A DNA stretch of 9,059 nucleotides, taken from JANRIC01 sp033765345. Lineage in GTDB: Bacteria; Bacteroidota; Bacteroidia; Cytophagales; Microscillaceae. The position numbers and the translations under genes were made by a program. Below, one piece after another: positions 1-7,236 of the stretch. The notes below the pieces were generated by a model, which ran no database searches, was not told where the DNA came from, and saw only the letters and a program-made list of their open reading frames with translations. Within the stretch, counting starts at the first letter, position 1, and every line of letters starts with the position of its first letter. Location of the stretch: the NCBI GenBank assembly GCA_033765345.1, contig JANRIC010000003.1, forward strand, positions 1 to 9,059. The letters are read 5' to 3'.

Positions 1-180
1 CGCCACCCCCCCCCCCCCCACCCCCCCACACCGCCAGCGGCCCCCCCACTAGGAAACGCGCACCACCAACGACCCCCTCGCCACACTCAACACCCCCAGT
101 AGCACCAACAGCCAGCCGCACCCCCCTCGCACCGAACCGCACCACCTTCATTCACCTAATTCTTACCCAAAACAAAAGAC
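1..180. other. C-rich low-complexity stretch, probable sequencing or assembly artefact
   Basis: The plus strand here is overwhelmingly C with scattered A and G and almost no T, and it becomes more extreme toward base 1. On the minus strand this is a stretch that decays progressively into G. It abuts a G-rich tandem repeat and matches nothing else in an otherwise AT-rich window. No credible reading frame is present. Loss of signal read as G in two-colour sequencing, at a contig end in a repeat, would produce exactly this picture. That explanation is inference; the base composition is directly visible. Confidence 0.75.
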
Positions 181-189
181 TTTCGGCAC

Positions 190-351
190 AGAAGTTTTCC
201 TCCAGACCAAGCGAGCTCGCCCCCACCCCCGCGAAAATCTACTTGTTATACGGTCAGATTTCCTCCTGACAATGTGAGCGTGCCCCCCCCCCCGCTAAAA
301 TCTCCTTGTTCAATGGTCAGATTTCCTCCTGACAAAGTGAGCGTGCCCCCC
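190..351 (-). repeat. 63-bp tandem repeat (21 codons) in the secreted-protein gene
   Basis: On the minus strand, a G-run followed by CACGCTCAC and TTGTCAGGAGGAAATCTGAC occurs at about 351-312 and again, exactly 63 bp on, at about 293-249. A third copy, again in 63-bp register (GCGAGCTCGC at 211-220), is recognisable but full of substitutions. In protein terms the unit is GGTLTLSGGNLT plus a nine-residue spacer (IEQGDFSGG). The G-run is 6 long in the first copy and 11 in the second. The array probably continues past the left edge. Confidence 0.8.
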
Positions 352-725
352 TCTTGGTAAATTGAATCTATTACGACGACATTGCCATTCTTAATATCCA
401 ATGTAGCACTATTTGCAAGCCGAATTACCTTTGTATGTATTTGTAGAAAATTACTTGAGGGTATTGCCAAACTACCACTCCCAGAAATGATTAATTGATC
501 CAGGGCATTAGACCCAAAAATATTAACATCATAGTCTATTTGAGAATTAATTACAACTTGATCGCCCAGTTTCGGAATTTCATTTACATCCCAAATAGAT
601 GGATTAGACCAATTGCCGGAACCTATGGAAGTTACAGTTCGTTGGGCGTGTAAATTAAGATGAGTTACTGTGAAAAATAGTAATAAGATTAAATACATTC
701 TTTCCTTAAGCGTAAATTTTTCCAT
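246..725 (-). CDS. Secreted repeat protein, N-terminal part (probably truncated by sequence error)
   Basis: The reading frame encodes 159 residues. Residues 1-28 form a signal peptide: a basic start (KFTLKER), a hydrophobic core YLILLLFFTV and a likely cut after HAQ. The mature start, SIGSGNWSNPSIWD followed by PKLGDQVVIN, is the 'SGNWS..A.W....P..GD.V.I' signature found at the N-terminus of many large Bacteroidota secreted or type IX-exported surface proteins. These are usually beta-helical and over 500 residues long. Residues about 126-159 enter a 21-residue repeat (GGTLTLSGGNLT). The TAA stop at 246-248 falls inside a repeat copy where the other copy reads on, so the stop is suspect and the real gene very likely extends left. 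It is the third gene of a minus-strand run, 68 bp after the lipoprotein gene. Export is well supported; the exact role (adhesin or matrix component) is inference. Confidence 0.7.
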   Translation of the reverse strand: MEKFTLKERMYLILLLFFTVTHLNLHAQRTVTSIGSGNWSNPSIWDVNEIPKLGDQVVINSQIDYDVNIFGSNALDQLIISGSGSLAIPSSNFLQIHTKVIRLANSATLDIKNGNVVVIDSIYQEGGTLTLSGGNLTIEQGDFSGGGGTLTLSGGNLTV

Positions 726-793
726 TGAATCCCTGTGGTTAATTTATTTAAAGTAGTTAATTTTCTTTCCAATCTCAGGCTGCGAAGTTTCTA

Positions 794-1516
794 TTACTGT
801 GCTGTCTGAAACACCTGAATATTGCCGTAGCTTTCGTATTCGGTACCGGTGGTATCTCGACTGAGGGCAAAGCTGCGGATGTAATAGGTCTTGTTGGCTT
901 GCAGTCCGTTGATAGTACTGCGAAAAACTCCCAGGCTAGGGCTTGTTCCGGCGTCTGAGAATTGTATATCACTATCTTTTAGATCGGGTTCGGTATTGGT
1001 GCTTTCCGACCAGCAATGTCCGTATCGGGTGATTTCGTATTTACCCAAGTTCAGGAACTCGCTGCGTATTTCGGCGGAGGTGTTATTGACATTAAAAACG
1101 GCTCTGGTAATCAGGGAAGGCAGATTTTGATCCTTTCGGGTGGCAAAACTGATGGTGCGTTCGTAGCGGATATTGCCATTGGTCTCGATATAAGCTCTTA
1201 CAAAATATTCGTTATTGGGCTCCAGACTATCGATGATGGTAGAAAAATCTCCGGTTTGAGTAGCTTTACCAAGCTTAGAAACGTGGTCATTGACGGTTGG
1301 ATTTTCGTGCGTAGCCCAGCAATGCCCGTGTTGGGTGATGGGTTCTTCGGTCTCGAGGCTGATGATGAGCCCTACGATGGTTGCCGAGCGGTCATCAAGT
1401 TGAGCAAGACCTCCGGTATCAAAGAGATTGGCGCGATCAATATTAAGGATTTGCTCGCATGAAAGAGCTGTTATCCCCGAGAGGACGATTAGGTATCTAC
1501 TTATATGTTTACGCAT
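794..1516 (-). CDS. Lipoprotein with two fibronectin type III-like modules
   Basis: Starting at the ATG at 1514-1516 gives 240 residues: MRKHISRYLIVLSGITALSC followed by EQ. This is a lipoprotein signal peptide with the lipidated Cys at residue 20; the lipobox ALSC is slightly atypical at -3. A longer frame reaching 1639 exists, but it would overlap the upstream gene and bury the signal peptide, so it is rejected. Two modules follow at about 43-126 and 133-237. Each carries GHCW (64-67 and 166-169), then an acidic 'NPTVND'-type turn, then a 'SLEPNNEYFVRAYI' or 'GLQANKTYYIRSFA' strand. This is the pattern of Bacteroidota Fn3-like repeats in surface lipoproteins. The gene lies 28 bp after the membrane-protein gene and 68 bp before the secreted repeat gene, so co-transcription is likely. 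It probably acts in the periplasm or at the outer membrane; binding partners are unknown. Confidence 0.8.
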   Translation of the reverse strand: MRKHISRYLIVLSGITALSCEQILNIDRANLFDTGGLAQLDDRSATIVGLIISLETEEPITQHGHCWATHENPTVNDHVSKLGKATQTGDFSTIIDSLEPNNEYFVRAYIETNGNIRYERTISFATRKDQNLPSLITRAVFNVNNTSAEIRSEFLNLGKYEITRYGHCWSESTNTEPDLKDSDIQFSDAGTSPSLGVFRSTINGLQANKTYYIRSFALSRDTTGTEYESYGNIQVFQTAQ

Positions 1517-1544
1517 AGCACTTTGAAGTAATTTTTGTAAAAAA

Positions 1545-2336
1545 TCAAAATTTGAATTGTAATCCCAATTCTGAATTTCGGAGTTCGGTGTCGTAATTAA
1601 GTCCGAAATTGATGTCCAATTTTTTATTTTTTTCTTCAAGCCGTTTAATTTTTTTTCTATTATTCAGCCCTTTGATGCCTACTTTGATCACATCATAGAC
1701 CCAGTAGCTTAGTCCTAAAAAGGCCAGGGTCAGGGCTGCTTTATTTTGGGTGTCAGATTTCTTAAAATAGTTATTGGCTTCGGTAATATCTTCGGAGCCT
1801 AGAAAACGATCATAATTTTTATTGGACCGGATTTTCATCCAGATACTGCTTCCCAGCAAAGCACCAGCGGGCGCAGAATAATAAAGCCAGTTTAATTTGT
1901 GCTTCATCGTGGTTACTTTGCCATCGCCCCAACCCGGAAGCACCGCAGAGAGCAATGCATTCTCTGGACCTCCTAGATTAAGTGTACTGGGCTTGTACGT
2001 TGCCCAGATTTTGAAGCGAACATTATTTCCGAAAAAATTCGGATTTTCCTTTAAATAATCCCAAACAATTACCTTGTCTGGTCCGGCGAGGACTTCTTCC
2101 CCAACGTGTCCCTCGATGTATTTGAGAGGTCCTACATAAGACTTTCCTGCATCCTGAGAGTAAAAAAGTTTAATATCATACTCGTACTTGATATTGTTGC
2201 TTTCTTGAATGCTGTAAGGAATCATAAGCTTTTTCCGGGTTTTGTCTACAAATACCTGCTTTTGCTCAATGATTTGCGCCAATGCCGGTTTGATTCCTAT
2301 TGTAAGAATGAATATAATTATGATTAACCCGTGCAC
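1545..2336 (-). CDS. Exported protein with beta-rich N-terminus and membrane helices
   Basis: This gene encodes 263 residues. Residues 1-20 are a signal peptide (IIIIFILTIGI core, cut near ALA|Q). Residues about 25-112 form a beta-rich section with 'YDIKLFYSQDAGKSY', 'GPLKYIEGHVGEEV' and 'KVIVWDYL..FKIWA'. From memory this resembles the N-terminal module seen in Bacteroidota SUMF1-type and TPR exported proteins. Residues 126-225 contain 'LLSAVLPGWGDGKV', a hydrophobic stretch (about 150-167), 'SNKNYDRF' and a second hydrophobic helix (about 199-220). This combination recurs in unnamed Bacteroidota membrane proteins. A Lys-rich segment (about 227-240) precedes a beta-like tail ending in LGLQFKF. 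It is the first gene of the minus-strand operon and is divergent from the CHAT protease gene. I cannot assign a biochemical function. The family resemblance is recalled, not searched. Confidence 0.75.
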   Translation of the reverse strand: MHGLIIIIFILTIGIKPALAQIIEQKQVFVDKTRKKLMIPYSIQESNNIKYEYDIKLFYSQDAGKSYVGPLKYIEGHVGEEVLAGPDKVIVWDYLKENPNFFGNNVRFKIWATYKPSTLNLGGPENALLSAVLPGWGDGKVTTMKHKLNWLYYSAPAGALLGSSIWMKIRSNKNYDRFLGSEDITEANNYFKKSDTQNKAALTLAFLGLSYWVYDVIKVGIKGLNNRKKIKRLEEKNKKLDINFGLNYDTELRNSELGLQFKF

Positions 2337-2664
2337 AGTGTGTTGAATTTTGTTGATTTCTTACTCGAAGAAAAGCATAAAATTCGATAATTACAAGCCA
2401 AGACACTTGAAAAGCTGATAAATTTTGAATATTTTCCGGCTACTATATACTAATCATATATTTATTGTACAAAAGTGCTTTTTAACTAATCATTTCTTAC
2501 GTTCGTCCTAAAAAAAGAAGCATTAAACAGAAATTCTCCAATATCTGAAAAAATTGCTCGAAAAAGTTATTTTTTTATAGCAAATTGCAACAAAGTATAT
2601 AAATTATGAGTAGCACACTCTTTTTATAACTATTTAAATAGGTTTTATAATAATAAGAAGCACC
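2337..2664. other. Divergent intergenic region, AT-rich, promoters expected
   Basis: This 328-bp AT-rich stretch separates two divergent starts and must hold promoters for both. I see no exact TAnnTTTG element on either strand. Near misses with one extra spacer base are TAAATTTTG (2419-2427, plus) and TATACTTTG (read on minus, near 2590-2598). There is no Shine-Dalgarno sequence before the ATG at 2665, only a weak AAGAAG. No RNA gene, repeat or convincing small ORF is visible. Confidence 0.6.
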
Positions 2665-5600
2665 ATGTGGATTGTTTTAAGATTAACTCTGTTATTGATT
2701 CTGACTCATTCTGTACTAAAAGCACAGAGTTTTGAAGAGTTGTATCTAAAAGCGATGAACTCTTACGATCAGAAGGATTACGACAATGCCATTCAGTATG
2801 CTGAAAAGGCCTTGCCTTTGGCTGTGAGGAAGTTAGGGCAATTTAGTGAAGACCTGGGCAAGTTTGTCAACAATCTGGGGCGTTTCTATCTTGAAGTAGA
2901 AGATTATGAAAAAGCTGAAGAAGCCTATCAAAAAGCCGTAGAAATTCGAAAAATAGCTTTGGGAGAAAATCACCCTGATTATGTCAACTCTCTCAAAAGG
3001 CTGGCACAAGTTTCTTTATTGCAAAAACGCTACCCCGAAGCAGAAAATATTTTTAAAGATTTACTCAATATTTATCAACAACAGTCCAACTTCTCCCCTA
3101 CGGCTTATGCCCAGGCACTACACCACCTGGCTGTGGTGTACGAAAATCAGAAAAATTACACGGCTGCCGATTCTGCCTACCGCGAAGTCATTAATATTCA
3201 GAAAAGATATAACAACGAAATTCCCGGGCAAGACCTGATGCCCACCTGGAACCTGGCAAGGATGTATTATAATACCCAGCGATACCAAGAAGCTATTGCC
3301 GAATATCAAAAAATACTTCACAATAACGATAATTTCCTCTCCGGAGAAGATAGCCTTTACACAGAACTACTCAATGAATTAGCCCTTTCTCACAAAGATT
3401 CATACCAATACAACCAGGCAAAAGATTTTTACAAACAGGCTCTTGGTATCTATCAGCGAGGAATGGCCCCCAAAGGGTTTTCTTATGTACAAACATTGAA
3501 TAATCTCGGAAACCTCCTGATGCAATCGGGCGAATATGAAGAGGCCGAAAAATATCTCGATGAAGCCCTCAGCCTAAGAGAAGTGCTTTTGGGCAAAGGA
3601 CACCCCTTGTATGCCCATACACTGAATGATCGTGCCCGCCTACATTATTATCAAGGACAATACGACATCGCAGAAGACTATTGCCGAAAAGCCCTTAAAA
3701 TTCAAAAAGAAACTCTAGGAAACCAACACCTGGATTATGCTTTTTCCTGCCAAAATCTGGCTGATATTTATCAAACAACCCATCAGTACGTCAAAGCTGA
3801 AGCCTTGTATAAAGAAGCAATTCAAATCTTTAAAAATCACCTCGATAAAGAGCGCGAATCTTATGCCGGAGCTCTCAATAATTTGGGGGAGTTATATGAC
3901 GCCCAGAAATTATACAACATGTCCGAGCCTCTCTATCAAGAAGCTCTAGACATTCGCAAAGCACTAAGCGAACAAAATCCCCGCCCTTATTTGCGTACCC
4001 TTGAGAATCTAGCACAAATCTACATTCATCATCAGGATTACGAAAAAGCTGAACCGCTCTATCGGGTATTGCTGGAAATCAGCCGCTCCGACAGTAGCCG
4101 CCACCCACAAGAACACGCCGAGTTGCTCAATCACCTGGCAAGCTTATATTACGAATTGGGTAAAATTAACCTCTCCGAAGAGTTCTACCAACAAGCATTG
4201 GATATTTACCGCTCACAAGCCGTAAAAGAAGATCATATTTATATCAATTCATTAAATAACCTTGCCGGAATTTATAAAAACCAGGGGCGTTTCCTGGAAT
4301 CCGAACAATTGTATCAAAAGGCCTTACAAGTCAGTGCCGAGACATTGGGGCAAAATGACTTCTATTATGCCAAAATATCGCATAATCTGGGGCTTCTGTA
4401 TAAAAACACAGGTCGATACGAGGATGCCGAGCAATGTCTGCAAAGATCATTGGCTATCTTCGAGACCCTGAAAGATCATCCCACAGATTATGCCGAAGCC
4501 CTCAGAAACCTGGCTTCGCTTTATCGAGCCAAAGGAATCTATGCCGAAGTAGAGCCGCTTTATCTCGAGTCTCTTAAAATCCTGGAAAGTAAAGCCGGGC
4601 ACGACCACCCCGACTTTGCCTACACCCTCAACGCATTGGCTACCCTCTATCGCTTCCTGGGTCGCTACGAAGAATCTGAAGGGGCTTATCAAAAAGTACT
4701 TGAAATCCGCCAACGTACAGTCGGCAAAACCCACCCCGACTATGCCACTACCCTGAACGATCTGGCGAACCTCTACCGAGTCATCAATCGCAACGAATCG
4801 GCTGAACCGCTTTATCAACAAGCACTTCAAATTCGCCAAACCAGCCTGGGAGACCACGACCCTGACTTTGCCGCTTCCCTAGATGATCTGGCTGGTTTTT
4901 ATCAGGCTTCTCAAAAATACGATCAAGCCGAACCGCTTTACCAAAAATCACTCGCCATTCGCCGAAATACTTATGGAGAAAATCATCCAATTTATGCTGC
5001 TTCACTCAACAATCTGGCACTCCTCTACGAAAATCAAGGCAAACTGAATCTGGCAGAGACGCACTACAAAAACGCTTTGAAAGTATTTGAAAATTCTTTG
5101 GGTAATCAGCACCCCGATTATGCCAAAGTACTCAACAACCTCGGCGCACTCTATGAAAGACTAAACCGCCTAAGCGAAGCCCGTAATCACTACAAAAAAT
5201 CGGTTGATATCATCATCAATCAAGTAAAAAATAATTTCAGCTTCTTGAGTGAAGAAGAAAAAAGACTTTTTTATAATGCCAATAAAACATTTGTAGAAAA
5301 TTTCATCCATTTTTCTGTCAAAATCAACCACGAATCCCCAAGCCCCGAATCAATTGCCCTCTTGGGAGATTCTTACAATCTGCAGCTCATGACCAAAGGT
5401 ATCGTGCTGGATGCAACCACCAAAGTACGTAAAAGAATACTAGGCGGCGGTGATCAAACTCTTGTCAAAAAATACGAACAATGGCATAACCTCAGAGAGC
5501 TGATTGCCAATCTCCATAACCTCGGGCAAAATGAAATGCCTCACAAACGAATTAATCTCGACAGCCTCGTGCAATTAGCCAATCGCCTCGAGAAAGACAT

Positions 5601-6855
5601 TGCTCAACATTCTGCCGAATTCTCAGAGGTATACAACCCCGAAACCCCAAGCTGGAAAGACATACAAAACCAATTAAAAAGCGATGAAGCTGCTATCGAA
5701 ATCATCCGCATCCAATCCGATGAAAATGCAATCGTATACGCCGCACTGATCGTAAAACCCCTACCCAACCAGCAACCTGAAATGGTCTTGCTCCCAAATG
5801 GAAATGAACTGGAAGGCAAATTTTTTAATTATTATCAAAATGTAATTCATTTTCAAGCCTTTGATAGATATACATACAACCAATACTGGAAAGCGATTCA
5901 ACAAAAACTATCTGGCATTCGCAAAGTTTATTTTTCACCCGATGGCGTTTATCACCAAATTAACCCATCTACGCTTCGTAATCCCAATACCCAACGCTAT
6001 TTGATCGATGAATTGGAGCTTGTCTTGGTCACCAATACCAAAGACATACTCAGTACAACTCCCAAACTATCTACCAATGAATCACTTAAAGCAGTGCTTC
6101 TGGCTCGCCCAGCCTTTAAAATGAACCAAAACTCCAAAACCAAATCACTCAACAAACTCAAGAAACAAATGAGTGAATGGCTTGTCAGAGCCAGCCTGAG
6201 CGATCTACCAGGTACAGAATTTGAAGTGCGGGGAATTAAAGAAATACTCAGCCGAAACAATTGGGAAACAGATACTTATCTCGGAAGAGAAGCCCGTGAA
6301 GAAGTCATCAAATCAGCCGAAAACCCCCACGTGCTGCATATAGCCACACACGGTTTTTTCCTTCAACCCTATCAAAAAAATCATCTACAATACAAACAAT
6401 TTGAGATTAACTCCAAAAACTCTTACGAGCTCAGCGACCCTATGCTAAGATCGGGATTATTACTGGCAGGCGTACAGGATTATTTAAATCTTGATAAAAT
6501 TCAAAATTATCAGGAAGATGACGGCATTCTGACAGCTTATGAAGCCCTTAGCTTGGACTTAGACCAAACCGAACTGGTAGTGCTTTCTGCCTGTGAAACC
6601 GGACTAGGGCAAGTGCGGAGCGGTGAGGGTGTCTATGGCTTGCAAAGAGCGTTTAAAATCGCTGGCGCAAAAACTTTGTTGATGAGCCTTTGGAAAGTAG
6701 ATGACAATGCTACTCAGGAGCTTATGCAAACTTTTTATAAAAAATGGCTGGAACATGGTAACAAAAGACAAGCTTTTCTGGAAGCACAACAAATACTGAG
6801 AAATAAGTATCACAAACCCTACTACTGGGGAGCTTTTATTATGCTCGAGGATTAA
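2665..6855 (+). CDS. Exported TPR-CHAT protease (about 20 TPRs plus caspase-like CHAT domain)
   Basis: This gene encodes 1396 residues. Residues 1-20 form a signal peptide (WIVLRLTLLLILTHSVLKA, cut before Q21), so the protein is exported. Residues about 28-852 carry about 20 tetratricopeptide repeats. Many are 42 residues long with the kinesin-light-chain pattern 'AEPLYQKALEIR...HPDYA.SLNNLA.LY...G.Y'. A helical linker (about 853-990) leads into a CHAT domain (about 1000-1396). The clan CD catalytic pair is intact: H1229 in HIATHGFF and C1310 in LSACETG. The domain continues through 'GEGVYGLQRAFKIAGAKTLL.SLWKVDD' and ends in the typical 'YYWGAFIMLED'. CHAT domains are caspase- and separase-related cysteine peptidases. 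The best-studied TPR-CHAT protein, Csx29 of type III-E CRISPR, is cytosolic and bound to an RNA-guided effector; nothing of that kind is near here. By export and context, this protein may process envelope or surface proteins. The substrate is unknown. Confidence 0.93.
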   Translation: MWIVLRLTLLLILTHSVLKAQSFEELYLKAMNSYDQKDYDNAIQYAEKALPLAVRKLGQFSEDLGKFVNNLGRFYLEVEDYEKAEEAYQKAVEIRKIALGENHPDYVNSLKRLAQVSLLQKRYPEAENIFKDLLNIYQQQSNFSPTAYAQALHHLAVVYENQKNYTAADSAYREVINIQKRYNNEIPGQDLMPTWNLARMYYNTQRYQEAIAEYQKILHNNDNFLSGEDSLYTELLNELALSHKDSYQYNQAKDFYKQALGIYQRGMAPKGFSYVQTLNNLGNLLMQSGEYEEAEKYLDEALSLREVLLGKGHPLYAHTLNDRARLHYYQGQYDIAEDYCRKALKIQKETLGNQHLDYAFSCQNLADIYQTTHQYVKAEALYKEAIQIFKNHLDKERESYAGALNNLGELYDAQKLYNMSEPLYQEALDIRKALSEQNPRPYLRTLENLAQIYIHHQDYEKAEPLYRVLLEISRSDSSRHPQEHAELLNHLASLYYELGKINLSEEFYQQALDIYRSQAVKEDHIYINSLNNLAGIYKNQGRFLESEQLYQKALQVSAETLGQNDFYYAKISHNLGLLYKNTGRYEDAEQCLQRSLAIFETLKDHPTDYAEALRNLASLYRAKGIYAEVEPLYLESLKILESKAGHDHPDFAYTLNALATLYRFLGRYEESEGAYQKVLEIRQRTVGKTHPDYATTLNDLANLYRVINRNESAEPLYQQALQIRQTSLGDHDPDFAASLDDLAGFYQASQKYDQAEPLYQKSLAIRRNTYGENHPIYAASLNNLALLYENQGKLNLAETHYKNALKVFENSLGNQHPDYAKVLNNLGALYERLNRLSEARNHYKKSVDIIINQVKNNFSFLSEEEKRLFYNANKTFVENFIHFSVKINHESPSPESIALLGDSYNLQLMTKGIVLDATTKVRKRILGGGDQTLVKKYEQWHNLRELIANLHNLGQNEMPHKRINLDSLVQLANRLEKDIAQHSAEFSEVYNPETPSWKDIQNQLKSDEAAIEIIRIQSDENAIVYAALIVKPLPNQQPEMVLLPNGNELEGKFFNYYQNVIHFQAFDRYTYNQYWKAIQQKLSGIRKVYFSPDGVYHQINPSTLRNPNTQRYLIDELELVLVTNTKDILSTTPKLSTNESLKAVLLARPAFKMNQNSKTKSLNKLKKQMSEWLVRASLSDLPGTEFEVRGIKEILSRNNWETDTYLGREAREEVIKSAENPHVLHIATHGFFLQPYQKNHLQYKQFEINSKNSYELSDPMLRSGLLLAGVQDYLNLDKIQNYQEDDGILTAYEALSLDLDQTELVVLSACETGLGQVRSGEGVYGLQRAFKIAGAKTLLMSLWKVDDNATQELMQTFYKKWLEHGNKRQAFLEAQQILRNKYHKPYYWGAFIMLED
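4549..5150 (+). repeat. 126-bp periodicity in the TPR-coding region
   Basis: The DNA repeats at a 126-bp (42-codon) step. CACCCCGAC-like blocks followed by TTTGCC or TATGCC recur at about 4609, 4735, 4861 (CCTGAC), 4987 (diverged) and 5113. The GAACCGCTTTATCAACAAGC-type block recurs at 4549, 4801 and 4927. These copies are closer to each other in DNA than the N-terminal TPRs, which vary in length and sequence. This fits repeat gain by duplication toward the CHAT-proximal end. Confidence 0.6.
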
Positions 6856-7236
6856 AATCCACTACAATAATTCCATATCCCTCCCCTGGTTGCCCTGTAA
6901 TGGGTAATTACACACCCTTCCCATTCAAAATAAATGGCGAAGAATGTAATAAACAAATAAAAAACATCCAACGTACAGCCCCTATTTGATTAAACAACAT
7001 CACTTGTTACACACCTTTCAAAAAACTTATGTGTTCCAAATAAGGAAAATAAGTCGGGAGAACCAAAATCTGAATTGGCATAATTATCGCTAAACCCTAA
7101 GTGTAGGAATATTCTTCTTCATTTCAGATTGTTTTTTTTGAGAGTAATAAAAACTCAAGATTTAATCCAGCTTATTGGGATTTAACAAATTCTCTCGATC
7201 TTTTATATTGTATGTAATCTTAAACTTGAACTTTCT
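6856..7236. other. Intergenic region, no gene seen
   Basis: These 381 AT-rich bases lie between two same-strand genes. A weak inverted repeat (AATGGG near 6899-6904 and CCCATT near 6920-6926) follows the CHAT gene but lacks a T-run, so I do not call it a terminator. Just before the next gene, TAAACTTG at 7221-7228 is one mismatch from the Bacteroidota -7 consensus TAnnTTTG. It would place the transcript start almost at the ATG, and no matching -33 element is clear. A separate promoter for the downstream gene is likely because of the gap length. Confidence 0.5.

Noticed and set aside
1..60. C-run as a telomere or G-quadruplex element
   Set aside because: There is no regular repeat unit, and the composition decays gradually in a way that fits failing base calls.
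1016..1462. 148-codon plus-strand open frame
   Set aside because: It lies antisense to the lipoprotein gene, has no recognisable features, and its partner strand has clear Fn3-like motifs and a lipobox.
1517..1639. N-terminal extension of the lipoprotein frame to an upstream ATG at 1637-1639
   Set aside because: It overlaps the 3' end of the upstream gene and would place the lipoprotein signal peptide 41 residues inside the protein; the ATG at 1516 gives a normal signal peptide and a 28-bp gap.
4447..4857. 136-codon minus-strand open frame inside the TPR region
   Set aside because: It is a shadow of the repetitive TPR coding sequence on the opposite strand; its repeats follow the 126-bp period.
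2665..6855. TPR-CHAT gene as part of a type III-E CRISPR (Craspase) system
   Set aside because: It carries a signal peptide, and there is no gRAMP/Cas7-11-type gene, no Cas1, and no direct-repeat/spacer array in the window.
6899..6926. Inverted repeat after the CHAT gene as a terminator
   Set aside because: The stem is only about 6 bp with a long loop and is not followed by a T-run.
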